A stretch of DNA of 14,803 bases from CAZWVR01 sp964637235 (GCA_964637235.1 CAZWVR010000060.1:1-14803); one strand, 5' to 3'; positions 1 to 8,563 are shown, numbered from the stretch's first letter. Made by a program: numbers and translations. Notes: generated from the letters alone by a model not told the origin.

Positions 1-597
1 TTTTATTCTGTCTTTTATTTGACTTATTGCTTGGTAGGTTGGCGGGTCAATTTTGAAGTTTAGTACAGTCGCGAATCTTATTGCTCTGAGCATTCGTAGT
101 GGATCTTCGGAGAATGTAATTTGGGGATCTAAGGGGGTACGGATAATTTTATTTTTTAGATCTTCAAGGGCATTAAAAGGAGCAATAATCTCTCCGTAGT
201 TTTCTTTGTTGAGGCTTATTGCTATTGCATTGATTGTAAAGTCTCTACGTCGTTGATCATCTTCAATAGTACCTGTTTCTACTATTGGTTTTCTTGAATT
301 GGGTTTATAGTATTCTTTTCTAGCTCCAACGAATTCAAATTGTTGTTTTTTATATACGAACATTGCGGTTCCAAAGCGTTTATATATTATGGGTTTTATT
401 CTCTTGTCTAATGTTTTTGCTACTTGTAGAGCGAATTTAATACCGTCTCCTTCTACGACAAAGTCAATATCTTTTGAAGGTCTTTTCAGTAGTAAATCTC
501 TTACGTAGCCGCCAATCACAAATACTTTTTGGTTTGTTTTTTCTGCTATTTTAGTTACTATTTTAAAAATTTCCCCTTCTAATATAATTTTGTTCAT
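1..597 (-). CDS. CCA tRNA nucleotidyltransferase / poly(A) polymerase family, N-terminal part (3' end outside window)
   Basis: The first 199 residues are present and the gene runs off the left edge. It is a class II nucleotidyltransferase of the family that adds or repairs the 3' CCA of tRNA in the cytoplasm. Visible motifs are GGYVRD (29-34), the metal-binding DIDFV (43-47, Asp43 and Asp45), RRRDFTINA (116-124) and EDPLRMLRAIRFA (164-176). These mark the nucleotidyltransferase head and the start of the neck. The C-terminal domain, and any HD domain, lies outside. The ATG at 597-595 follows the stop of the GroES-like gene by 10 nt, so it is probably the last known gene of the ftsY operon. The family is clear. 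A CCA-adding enzyme and a poly(A) polymerase cannot be told apart from this part, but CCA addition is more likely in Bacteroidota. Confidence 0.9.
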   Translation of the reverse strand, partial: MNKIILEGEIFKIVTKIAEKTNQKVFVIGGYVRDLLLKRPSKDIDFVVEGDGIKFALQVAKTLDKRIKPIIYKRFGTAMFVYKKQQFEFVGARKEYYKPNSRKPIVETGTIEDDQRRRDFTINAIAISLNKENYGEIIAPFNALEDLKNKIIRTPLDPQITFSEDPLRMLRAIRFATVLNFKIDPPTYQAISQIKDRIK

Positions 598-607
598 AGG
601 TTTTTAG

Positions 608-991
608 TTATTCAAAGAGGCTTTCGTCTCGTATTAGCATAAGGATTGCAGAATGGGGGACAATTAAATAAGTTTGGTCGTTTATTTTTAGTTCATAAGC
701 GCTTTTTTGTAAAAAGACAGCCAAGTCTCCTATTTTAGGTTGTAAGGGCACATATTTTACTTGGTCGCTTTTGTCTTTCCAAGGTTCATCATATTCATTT
801 ATGACAGGTATAGGGTATCCTGGTCCGACTTTAATTACGTAACCGGTATGTAGTTTTTCTTTTTCTTGGATTGTTGGCGGTAAAATTATACCGCTTTTAG
901 TTCTTTCTACTGGTGTAGTAGGTTTTATTAGTACTCTGTCGCCTACTACAATAACTTTGTTGAGATCTTTTCCTTCTAAATTAAGGGACAT
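608..991 (-). CDS. GroES-like (Cpn10) co-chaperonin paralogue, extended form
   Basis: This is a 127-residue protein with the Cpn10 fold pattern; ordinary GroES is about 95 residues. The N-terminal strand VGDRVLIKP (16-24) leads into a loop (25-42) that keeps the hydrophobic tripeptide IIL in SGIILPP (33-39), the part of the mobile loop that docks on GroEL. The VIKVGPG core strand (52-58) is followed by an insertion of about 20 residues (59-80) where GroES has its short roof loop. The C-terminal half has the usual KIGD, a strand near 90-94 and a YLIV...SAIL end. No groEL is adjacent. It lies 10 nt from each neighbour inside the ftsY operon. The family is sound; whether it works with GroEL as a second lid or has a separate job is inference. 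Confidence 0.85.
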   Translation of the reverse strand: MSLNLEGKDLNKVIVVGDRVLIKPTTPVERTKSGIILPPTIQEKEKLHTGYVIKVGPGYPIPVINEYDEPWKDKSDQVKYVPLQPKIGDLAVFLQKSAYELKINDQTYLIVPHSAILMLIRDESLFE

Positions 992-1001
992 AGTTGTGAG
1001 T

Positions 1002-2006
1002 TTATTCAGTTATATATTTTTTAAATCCTTTTGTAAAGAAGAACCTGTAATTATTTTTGTAATCAACGTATATGAAAAATCCTTCTATATTTTTTATTTT
1101 TTTAGCCAATTTTATGCCATTTTTGAAGCCAGAGACTAAGCATGCAGTTGCATATCCATCTGCCGTGGTGCAATCGTCTGCCATAATTGAAACGCTAAGG
1201 AGACTATCTCTTACGGTTCTTCCTGTTTTTGGATTTATGGTGTGGGTATATTTTACACCATTTTTAACGTAGAAACGACGATAATTACCGGAAGTTGCTA
1301 TTGCTTTTTTTTCTCCGGAAATTTGAATTACTAATTGCAATGGGTTTTCTGCGACAGTGGTATTTTCTATGGGTTTTTCTATTCCTATTCTCCAAGGTTC
1401 GTTGAATTCGTTTTTTCCTTTCACCATCACTTCACCACCTACGTCGATATAGTAATTATCGATATCTTTATTATCAAGGAAATGGCTTATAACGTCAACT
1501 GTATATCCTTGTGCTATTGCATTCATATCGATTTTTATTCTTGGGTCATCTTTTACGAATTTGCCGTTTATGATATGGACTTTTTTATATCCTACGAATT
1601 GTAGTATAGAATCAATTACGTGTTGAGAGACATTTGTTGCTGGTTTGTCAGGTCCGAAGCCATATAATTCTACCAGAGGTCCCACTGTTATATCAAAAAG
1701 TCCATCTGAGGCTTCGGAGATTTCTATCGATTTGTTAAATACTTTTATAAAATGTTCATTAAGTTTTACGTTTGGATCATTGTTGTTTATACGTGAGATT
1801 ATAGAGTTGGGGTTATACGTAGAGAAGGTTAAGTCTATTTCTTTAAGAATAGAATCTATTTCTGCTTTGTAATTTTTATTGCTGCTGTATTCAATTTCGT
1901 ATGTAGTTCCCTGCGTAGAGCCGACTATTTTGTAATATGAAGTTTGTCTAAAACACCCATATAGTGTAAGTGTTAGAATGCCAAAGTAAGTTATAATTTT
2001 TTTCAT
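1002..2006 (-). CDS. apbE: ApbE-family FAD:protein FMN transferase, lipoprotein
   Basis: This 334-residue protein uses FAD to attach FMN covalently to threonine in target proteins outside the inner membrane. The N-terminus has a lipoprotein signal with cysteine at 18 (LYGC). Family motifs in order are FSTYNPNS (61-68), GPLVELYGFG (109-118), KIDMNAIAQGYTVD (158-171), YYIDVGGE (185-192), ATSGNYRRFY (237-246), HTINPKTGR (255-263) and TTADGYATA (280-288), the last carrying the expected metal and catalytic Asp/Thr positions. Length is normal. Its start is 11 nt after the ftsY stop. No flavinylation target such as Nqr or Rnf subunits is visible nearby, so the substrate is unknown. The ATG at 2006 is preceded by A-rich sequence without a Shine-Dalgarno motif. 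Confidence 0.93.
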   Translation of the reverse strand: MKKIITYFGILTLTLYGCFRQTSYYKIVGSTQGTTYEIEYSSNKNYKAEIDSILKEIDLTFSTYNPNSIISRINNNDPNVKLNEHFIKVFNKSIEISEASDGLFDITVGPLVELYGFGPDKPATNVSQHVIDSILQFVGYKKVHIINGKFVKDDPRIKIDMNAIAQGYTVDVISHFLDNKDIDNYYIDVGGEVMVKGKNEFNEPWRIGIEKPIENTTVAENPLQLVIQISGEKKAIATSGNYRRFYVKNGVKYTHTINPKTGRTVRDSLLSVSIMADDCTTADGYATACLVSGFKNGIKLAKKIKNIEGFFIYVDYKNNYRFFFTKGFKKYITE

Positions 2007-2017
2007 AGTTATTTTTT

Positions 2018-2971
2018 TTAGTTTTTAAAAAGTGATTCTACAAAGAGATGTTTATCAAAAATTTGTAAGTCATCAATTTTTTCTCCCGTGCCGATGTATT
2101 TTACTGGGATTTTGAATTGATGAGATATACCTATTACGACGCCACCTTTTGCAGTTCCATCTAATTTAGTTAGGGCTAATGCATTAACGTCTGTTACTTC
2201 TGTAAATTGTTTTGCTTGTTCAAAAGCATTTTGTCCTGTTGAAGCGTCAAGGACTAAAAGTACTTCGTCAGGAGCTGATGGAATGACTTTTTGTATTGAG
2301 CGTTTGATTTTAGAGAGTTCTTGCATTAGATTTTTTTTGTTATGTAATCTGCCAGCTGTATCTATTATGACTATATCGTATTTTTTGCTTACCGCAGATT
2401 TTACGGTATCGTATGCAACAGCAGCCGGGTCTGCACCCATTTTATGTTTTATTAGTGGTACACCAGCTCTTTGTGCCCATATTTCAATTTGTTCGATTGC
2501 GGCAGCTCTGAATGTATCCGCAGCTCCTAATATGACTTTTTTACCAGCTTGTTTGAATTTATATGCTAATTTTCCGATAGTAGTTGTTTTCCCTACTCCA
2601 TTTACGCCTATTACAAGAATTACATAGGGTGTTCCATCTTTTTTTTCATACGAGACATCAAAATCAGTAGCAGGATTTTCGTCTAAGAGGGCTTCTATTT
2701 CTTCTTTTAATAAATTGTTGAGCTCATTGATATTAAGATATTTATCTTTGGCTACTCTTTTTTGTATTCTTTCTATGATTTTTATAGTTGTGTCTAATCC
2801 TACATCAGATGTTATTAGTATTTCTTCCAGATTATCAAGAACTTCATCGTCTATTTTACTTTTTCCTGCTACTGCTCTGCTTATTTTTTTGAATAGGCTT
2901 TCTTTTGTTTTATTTAAGCTATTTTCCAGTTGTTTTTCTTTATCTTTTTTAAATATGTCAAAAAGTCCCAT
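2018..2971 (-). CDS. ftsY: Signal recognition particle receptor FtsY
   Basis: FtsY docks the SRP-ribosome complex at the inner membrane and delivers nascent membrane proteins to the translocon. At 317 residues it is the short form, with a charged N-terminal stretch (1-30) rather than a long acidic A domain. An NG core follows: N-domain helices (about 35-100), P-loop GVNGVGKT (122-129), the SRP-GTPase insertion motif DTFRAAAIEQ (152-161), DTAGR (204-208), TKLDGTAKGG (268-277) and GTGEKIDDL (294-302). All GTPase motifs are intact. It is the first gene of the four-gene minus-strand cluster, with apbE starting 11 nt later. The gap to the upstream phosphatase gene is 111 nt, so it probably has its own promoter. 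Confidence 0.97.
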   Translation of the reverse strand: MGLFDIFKKDKEKQLENSLNKTKESLFKKISRAVAGKSKIDDEVLDNLEEILITSDVGLDTTIKIIERIQKRVAKDKYLNINELNNLLKEEIEALLDENPATDFDVSYEKKDGTPYVILVIGVNGVGKTTTIGKLAYKFKQAGKKVILGAADTFRAAAIEQIEIWAQRAGVPLIKHKMGADPAAVAYDTVKSAVSKKYDIVIIDTAGRLHNKKNLMQELSKIKRSIQKVIPSAPDEVLLVLDASTGQNAFEQAKQFTEVTDVNALALTKLDGTAKGGVVIGISHQFKIPVKYIGTGEKIDDLQIFDKHLFVESLFKN

Positions 2972-2982
2972 TCTTTTTTTTG

Positions 2983-2990
2983 CAAAAATA
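2983..2990 (-). promoter_or_regulatory. Possible -7 element (TAnnTTTG type) before ftsY
   Basis: On the minus strand the sequence reads TATTTTTG, an exact match to the Bacteroidota -7 consensus TAnnTTTG. Its last base is 11 nt from the ftsY ATG, which would leave a leader of only about five bases. No TTG box is seen about 20 nt upstream. In AT-rich DNA this match could be chance, so it is a weak candidate. Confidence 0.25.
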
Positions 2991-3055
2991 AGAAATTGCC
3001 GAATTATACTGTGTTTTTTTTGACTTTTTAAGATATTCCTTACAAAAGTTTTTGA

Positions 3056-3071
3056 TATTCAAATTTGGATA
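3056..3071. repeat. 16-bp near-perfect palindrome between phosphatase gene and ftsY
   Basis: TATTCAAATTTGGATA is a palindrome apart from one mismatched pair, centred on the perfect CAAATTTG. It lies just beyond the stop of the sensor phosphatase gene and 85 nt upstream of the ftsY start. It could be an operator-like site for a dimeric regulator. It has no loop or U-tract, so it does not look like an intrinsic terminator. Chance is possible in such AT-rich sequence. Confidence 0.3.
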
Positions 3072-3082
3072 GTCTTGATGTA

Positions 3083-5524
3083 TCAAAATTTTGGCGTCAT
3101 AGCTATAAATGTCATATCGTCACGTTGTTCTATACCATTTTTCCATTCTTCAAATGTTTCTATGACTTTTTCTTTTTGTTCTTCAAATGGGAGGGTGGAG
3201 ATATATTCAAGCATTTTCATTAGCCTTAATGTTCCATATTTTTTACCATTTTTATTTAGTTGATTTATCATTCCATCGGATATCATATAAATTATGTCAT
3301 CTTTATGAATTTCAATTTTATGATTTTGGAATGATATGAGGTTATTAGCTATTACTCCTCCGATGTGATAGACGTCCCCTTTATATCTAACTAATCGTTT
3401 TTGTTGTTTATGATATATATAGAAAGGCATTGCTGCACTTGCATAAGTAAGTTCATAAGTGGTATCATTATTCTTTTTTATTTTTATCAGTATAATATCA
3501 AATCCGTCGGTATTTTGGGTTTCAATTTGTCGTAATGTTTTGATTATTTCGATATTTAGCATTCTTAGGATATTGGCAGGATTATATTCTTCTTTAAGGG
3601 TTATCATTTCCTCTAAGAGCCGGCTGGCTATCAGAGACATAAAGGCTCCCGGGACACCGTGTCCTGTACAATCTACCAACGCTGTATATATAAATTGTTC
3701 TTGATTTTGTGGGGTAATTTTTTTAAACCAATAAAAGTCGCCTGATACTATTTCTTTGGGTTTATAGATTATATATCCATCAAAGTAAGCTTTAAATAAG
3801 CTTTTATCTCCTAATATTGCTTGTTGTATAGTTTGGGCATAGCGAATATTTGATTCAATTTCTTTGTTTTTGATAAATAGTTGATTTTGAACTTTCTTTA
3901 TTTCTGTAATATCGGTTTGGATACATATTAGTAATGTAAGCTGATTATTGCGTATTACTGGAGTTAGGATAACTTGCATCCATTTTTCTCCGTTAGGGGT
4001 ATTTATTTTTCTCTGAAATTTTATTGATTCACCTTTATAGAGTTTTCCTTCTAAGAGTTTTGGGAAGTTTGGATAATTACTGAATTCGATTATAGAAAGT
4101 TTACCTTTTTCTTTTTCAAAGTCAATCTGATATGTTTTTAGAAAGCTTTCGTTAGCCCATTCTAATTTTAAATTCTTATCAAATACGGCAATGATATTAT
4201 CGGTTTTTTGAGCGATTATAGATAGTTTTAGTAAATCGTGATTTTTCTTTTCCAGCTCTTCTGTCCTTTCTTTGATTTTTTGTTCTAAGATTATATTTTG
4301 TTTTTGTAGATTTTTGCGAAGTAATACGTTTTCTTTTAGGATATTGCTAATATTATGTGTAGAAAATATTGTTAAAAACATTACTATAATACCGAAAACG
4401 TAGTGCGATATATATCCTGTTGGTATAACGCGTATAAAAAACAGAACATCATTGAGGAAACCTATTAGCAAGAATGATACTGCAATAGTTCCCCAGAGTA
4501 TATATTTGTTATATTTTTTATTGAAAAATGTATTAACAAAAAGTTTTCCCCATATATAAATGCTAATTATTATTGCGCCAAATACGCTATAACTTCCTAT
4601 TGTATCAAAAAGTCGTATTGGAGCGCTTATAAAAAATAATGTGAATACTGCTGTATAGATAGTAATTATCCAATACATATATTTTTTGAAAAGTTGCTTG
4701 AAAGAGCTATGAAAAATTAAAAATAGGAAATAAGGTATTAGTATAGCAGTAGTAAATGAAATTCTATGAGCAGTTATTATATTAGTTGGTGGTAAAAATA
4801 TTAGGCTGGTATATATTGCACGAATAAATAATGAAAGCGATAGTAATGATAGAAAGAGAAACTCTTCGCGAGAAGGGAAAAATATGAATAAAAATAGATG
4901 GTAGAAAAATGTAAAAAATAAGATGCCTAAGATTATAAAGAATAGAAATTTTTCTTTATTGTATTTTTCATTGATTTTTTTATATGTTCCAAATTTAAGA
5001 CTTTGAGTTATTCCGAGCTTTTTTGAAGTATAAAAATCGGCTACTTGGATTATTAGTTGTAAATATGGTAGGGAGTCGTGATAGTCATAAAAAATAGGAA
5101 TATAATTAAATTCATATACGCCTTTTTGTTCTTTTTTAGATTTACCAATTTTACCGCTTTCGTATATGAGTTTTTTGTTAGCCCATATTTTAGCAGAAGT
5201 ATATATGTATTGAAATTTTAGAGCATATATTCCTCTGGGTAAATATAATATTAAGCGATACGTTCCGTATCCTGTATCTGGCATTGAGCCTCCTTGCCAT
5301 TTAGGTTTTAATGCTGGTACTTTTACATATTTTACCCCATCTAATGGTAATGGAGATTTAAAGTCTTTGGGGGTATATAGCTTAAATGGGTAGAATTCCC
5401 ATTCTCCATCCAAATTTATTATGTGTGATATATCTTTCGAGCGTAAAATTATAGTTCCTTCTTTAATTGTCTGGGAATTAACGAATAGAGGTAAAAGTAA
5501 TAAAATGATAAATAGTTTTTTCAC
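3083..5524 (-). CDS. Membrane sensor phosphatase: signal peptide, extracytoplasmic domain, 7TM, PAS, SpoIIE/PP2C
   Basis: This 813-residue receptor-phosphatase starts with GTG at 5524, directly followed by a signal peptide (1-18). Residues about 20-185 form a beta-rich extracytoplasmic domain resembling the jelly-roll sensor domain of 7TMR-DISM receptors (GEWEFYPF at 40-47, WQGG at 76-79). Hydrophobic residues about 190-390 hold some seven membrane helices. A coiled coil (about 395-435) links to a PAS domain (about 436-545, ending DITEIKK). The PP2C/SpoIIE domain (about 555-811) has SGDFYWF (594-600), VDCTGHGVPGAFMS (617-630), ISDG (748-751) and RDDMTF (801-806). Thus Asp596, Asp618, Asp750 and Asp803 are available for metal. 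The protein should dephosphorylate Ser/Thr on a cytoplasmic partner, probably of the anti-anti-sigma type, in response to an extracellular ligand. No such partner gene is in the window. Confidence 0.9.
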   Translation of the reverse strand: MKKLFIILLLLPLFVNSQTIKEGTIILRSKDISHIINLDGEWEFYPFKLYTPKDFKSPLPLDGVKYVKVPALKPKWQGGSMPDTGYGTYRLILYLPRGIYALKFQYIYTSAKIWANKKLIYESGKIGKSKKEQKGVYEFNYIPIFYDYHDSLPYLQLIIQVADFYTSKKLGITQSLKFGTYKKINEKYNKEKFLFFIILGILFFTFFYHLFLFIFFPSREEFLFLSLLSLSLFIRAIYTSLIFLPPTNIITAHRISFTTAILIPYFLFLIFHSSFKQLFKKYMYWIITIYTAVFTLFFISAPIRLFDTIGSYSVFGAIIISIYIWGKLFVNTFFNKKYNKYILWGTIAVSFLLIGFLNDVLFFIRVIPTGYISHYVFGIIVMFLTIFSTHNISNILKENVLLRKNLQKQNIILEQKIKERTEELEKKNHDLLKLSIIAQKTDNIIAVFDKNLKLEWANESFLKTYQIDFEKEKGKLSIIEFSNYPNFPKLLEGKLYKGESIKFQRKINTPNGEKWMQVILTPVIRNNQLTLLICIQTDITEIKKVQNQLFIKNKEIESNIRYAQTIQQAILGDKSLFKAYFDGYIIYKPKEIVSGDFYWFKKITPQNQEQFIYTALVDCTGHGVPGAFMSLIASRLLEEMITLKEEYNPANILRMLNIEIIKTLRQIETQNTDGFDIILIKIKKNNDTTYELTYASAAMPFYIYHKQQKRLVRYKGDVYHIGGVIANNLISFQNHKIEIHKDDIIYMISDGMINQLNKNGKKYGTLRLMKMLEYISTLPFEEQKEKVIETFEEWKNGIEQRDDMTFIAMTPKF

Positions 5525-5758
5525 GCTTCTATTTGTTTTGGTTAAATTTAAGAATGAGTATATCTAAAAAAATAATTTTTTGACGAAATTACAATTATTT
5601 TTGATAAAAAAAATTTCATATTGACTAAATGAATGACTAATTTCGCTATCATTGGGATTTGAAAATAAAAATATTTTTCCTTGTATTTGCGTATATTTTT
5701 TATTTGTGTTTTATTAACCTTGAATTATGGCTGATTTCTAAGTTCAAAAATAAATAAA
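5525..5758. promoter_or_regulatory. Divergent intergenic region with TGACTAA direct repeats
   Basis: This very AT-rich 234-nt gap separates the divergent phosphatase and AddB-like genes and must hold both promoters unless they are read through. TGACTAA occurs at 5622-5628 and 5634-5640, a 12-bp period, and a related TTGACGAAAT lies at 5580-5589. For the plus-strand gene, TTG (5681-5683), a 17-nt spacer and TATTTG (5701-5706) partly match the Bacteroidota promoter. No strong promoter for the minus-strand gene was recognised, and no small gene is evident. Confidence 0.35.
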
Positions 5759-8563
5759 ATGAAATTTTTACAATTAGTTGCTGAGGATGTTATTAAAAAA
5801 ACTAAAAATATCCTAAGTTTTATAATTGTATTGCCCAATAACCGAAATATTAGTTATTTCAGATACTATTATGCTCAAATTTTGGGTAAAGTAGTTTGGA
5901 TGCCCCAAATTATTACTATTGAAAAGTTCTTTCAATCTTTGACATCTTATACCTTGGATAATGATATTAGTTTGATTTTTAATCTATATGAAGTTTTTAA
6001 TGAGGTGTTTAAAGGAGATAAATTTTTTGGAAATTATACAGTTGATGAATTTTTGCCTCTTGGACGTATTATATTAGATGATTTTAACGAGTTAGATAAT
6101 TATATGATTGATGTCTCAAAGATTTACGAAAATATTTATGACTATAATTCAATTGATTTTGCGGATCAATATTTAGATAGTGAACAAAAGAAAATTATCT
6201 CTGATTTTTTAGGAATAATTACAAATAATATTTCAGAACAGAATGAACGGATAGTAGCATTACTTAAACAATTGCCAAAGTTATATTTTCAATATAAAGA
6301 ACGTTTATTAAAGCAGCGTAAATTGTATTCCGGGTTATTAAAACGTATAATAATTGAAAATCCTGAGAATATCCCCATAGCATATAGAAAATATTTTTTT
6401 GTAGGTTTTAATGCTTTAACCAAAACAGAACGGGAGTTAATGCTTTTTTTTAAGCGTAATGCAGAGGCTTATTTTTATTGGGATTATGATGATTTTTACT
6501 ATAAAGATACACAAAATGAAGCAGGTTATTTTTTGCGTAAAAATATCCCATTGTTAGGAGATGATGGTAATTTTTCTACTGATAATTTTAGAAAGAAAAA
6601 GAAAACAATAATTACAATGGCTTTTCCTGAGGATACTCTGCAAGCCAAAGCTATTCCATATATTTTTGAGAAGTTGCATATAAACCCTTCTGATATTCAG
6701 GAGCTTTCTGATACGGTAATAGTTATAACAAAAGAAAATATGCTCTTGCCTGTTCTTTATTCTATTCCTCCGACAATTGCTGATGTAAATATAACAACAG
6801 GTTTGAGTATAAAAAATACCGCTTTGTATGCACTTGTAGATAATTGGCTGAAAATTCTTTTACAGGTGAAAAATAAACATAGGATTAATTTATCTGATTT
6901 AATTCTTTTATTGAAAAATCCTTTGATTTATAATTATTTAATTAGTTCTGTGGATATTTTTAAAAGTTTGGTATCGCAGAAAATTTCGTATATAGAACCA
7001 GAGCTTTTAGATGATTTTAAAGAGGATTTTTTACGATTGATGTTTGATAAAAGGAATTTTGAAAATATTTTTATTTTTTTACAAAATTTTTTAAATCTTT
7101 TATATTTTCTTTTTTGGAATTCTCAATCTTCGCAAGATAAAACCATAGGCGAGTTCATTTATGAATTGTATATTAAAATTTCTAATTTTAAAAATTTTTT
7201 GGAGCAAAAGGGAATAAAAAATTTCAACATTGAAATAGCTTTTCTTTTTATTCGAGAAATGCTTTCAGATATTCAGGTGCCATTTACTGGTAGGACAATT
7301 AATGGCTTACAAATTACTACAATGCTTGAAACGAGAAATCTTGATTTTAAGAATGTTATTATTCTTAATCTTAATGAGGAAATATATCCTTCTATGCGTA
7401 AAAGAGCAAGCTTTTTATCTGAATTTATTCGTGCTGTTTATGGTTTACCTCTGGTAAAAGCTCAGGATGCTGTTTTTGCCTACTTTTTTTATAGATTACT
7501 ACAAAGAGCAGAAAATGTCTTTTTATTGTACAATAATTCTTTTAGTAAAAATACACGTGAAAAAAGTCGTTTTATTCAACAATTGGAATATGAGACAGAT
7601 ATAATTACTCAAAAGCTATATTATACAGATATAACAATTCCTAAAATTACGTTGAAAGTCCCTACTATATACAAAGATAGTAGAATACTTTCCATTTTGA
7701 ATAAATATTTGGAAGGAGAGAAATATTTTTCTGCATCTGCGTTGAATGTATATTTGGATTGTCCACTTAAATTTTATTATAAATATATTGAAGGGATACA
7801 GGAAGCAGAGGAATACTCGGCAGAGATTAACGCTGCCCAGTTGGGATCTATATTGCATGCAATAATGGAACGTATTTATACCCCATATAAAAATAAAATT
7901 ATTACCGAGAAACATATTTTAAAAATTAAACAAAATATTGATCAAATATTACAAGAGGCTGCAGAACCTATTACTTTAACGCCTATAAAACAATTATATA
8001 GCGGCTTAAATAAATTGATTTTGGAAGTTATTAAAGAGCAAATTTTAATATTACTTGATTATGATTTAAAAAATCAGCCTTTTAAGATTATTGATTTGGA
8101 AAAAGAAATGATTATGCAGGTTCCTTTATTTTCGGGCAAAAAAATAAAAATTAAAGCTATTTTTGATAGAATTGACGAAAAGGACGATGTAATTCGTTTA
8201 ATAGATTATAAAACAGGGGGTGATGTTAATAAAGCCCGTTTTGATGATATTTTTGATAAAAATAAACCCCATACACATGCCCTATTTCAAATGATGTTAT
8301 ATACATATTTGCATAAAGATACTCCCCAGCAAGTAGAACCTGCTTTATATGTTGTAAGGCAATTAGAGAAACAGGCTTTTAATCCTGCTATTGTTATTGA
8401 TGGGCAGCGACTTACTAATCGTGAAAATGAGTTATTGGATAAGTTTTATAAAAATTTCAATTTATTAGTAGAAGAGCTTACTGATGAGAATATACCGTTT
8501 ACAGCTGCAGAGACAACAAAACCGTGTGCTTTTTGTGGGTATAGATATCTCTGTGGTAGATAG
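5759..8563 (+). CDS. AddB-like PD-(D/E)XK nuclease with Fe-S cysteines
   Basis: This 934-residue protein resembles the AddB/RexB subunit of the double-strand break repair helicase-nuclease. The C-terminal nuclease shows His700 (SILHAIMERIY), Asp803 (FDRID) and Asp816-Tyr-Lys818 (LIDYKTGG), the PD-(D/E)XK residues, followed by a QMMLYTY helix. Cysteines 668, 923, 926 and 932 (DCPLKFYYKY early, CAFCGYRYLC at the end) match the 4Fe-4S staple of AddB and RecB-family nucleases. The middle contains helicase-like segments, for example ITTMLETRNLDFKNVIILNL near 520. The N-terminus (1-60) has no Walker A motif, so the helicase half is probably inactive. No AddA/UvrD-type partner is adjacent. The ATG follows an A-rich leader. 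Its stop abuts the aroC stop. The nuclease assignment is firm; AddB orthology is inferred. Confidence 0.85.
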   Translation: MKFLQLVAEDVIKKTKNILSFIIVLPNNRNISYFRYYYAQILGKVVWMPQIITIEKFFQSLTSYTLDNDISLIFNLYEVFNEVFKGDKFFGNYTVDEFLPLGRIILDDFNELDNYMIDVSKIYENIYDYNSIDFADQYLDSEQKKIISDFLGIITNNISEQNERIVALLKQLPKLYFQYKERLLKQRKLYSGLLKRIIIENPENIPIAYRKYFFVGFNALTKTERELMLFFKRNAEAYFYWDYDDFYYKDTQNEAGYFLRKNIPLLGDDGNFSTDNFRKKKKTIITMAFPEDTLQAKAIPYIFEKLHINPSDIQELSDTVIVITKENMLLPVLYSIPPTIADVNITTGLSIKNTALYALVDNWLKILLQVKNKHRINLSDLILLLKNPLIYNYLISSVDIFKSLVSQKISYIEPELLDDFKEDFLRLMFDKRNFENIFIFLQNFLNLLYFLFWNSQSSQDKTIGEFIYELYIKISNFKNFLEQKGIKNFNIEIAFLFIREMLSDIQVPFTGRTINGLQITTMLETRNLDFKNVIILNLNEEIYPSMRKRASFLSEFIRAVYGLPLVKAQDAVFAYFFYRLLQRAENVFLLYNNSFSKNTREKSRFIQQLEYETDIITQKLYYTDITIPKITLKVPTIYKDSRILSILNKYLEGEKYFSASALNVYLDCPLKFYYKYIEGIQEAEEYSAEINAAQLGSILHAIMERIYTPYKNKIITEKHILKIKQNIDQILQEAAEPITLTPIKQLYSGLNKLILEVIKEQILILLDYDLKNQPFKIIDLEKEMIMQVPLFSGKKIKIKAIFDRIDEKDDVIRLIDYKTGGDVNKARFDDIFDKNKPHTHALFQMMLYTYLHKDTPQQVEPALYVVRQLEKQAFNPAIVIDGQRLTNRENELLDKFYKNFNLLVEELTDENIPFTAAETTKPCAFCGYRYLCGR

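Noticed and set aside
1072..1272. Plus-strand small hydrophobic protein within the apbE locus
   Set aside because: It is antisense to conserved ApbE motifs and its hydrophobic look follows from the T-rich complement of an A-rich gene.
7616..7915. Minus-strand 99-codon frame inside the AddB-like gene
   Set aside because: It is fully antisense to a well-supported coding sequence covering the Fe-S and nuclease residues, and has no independent support.
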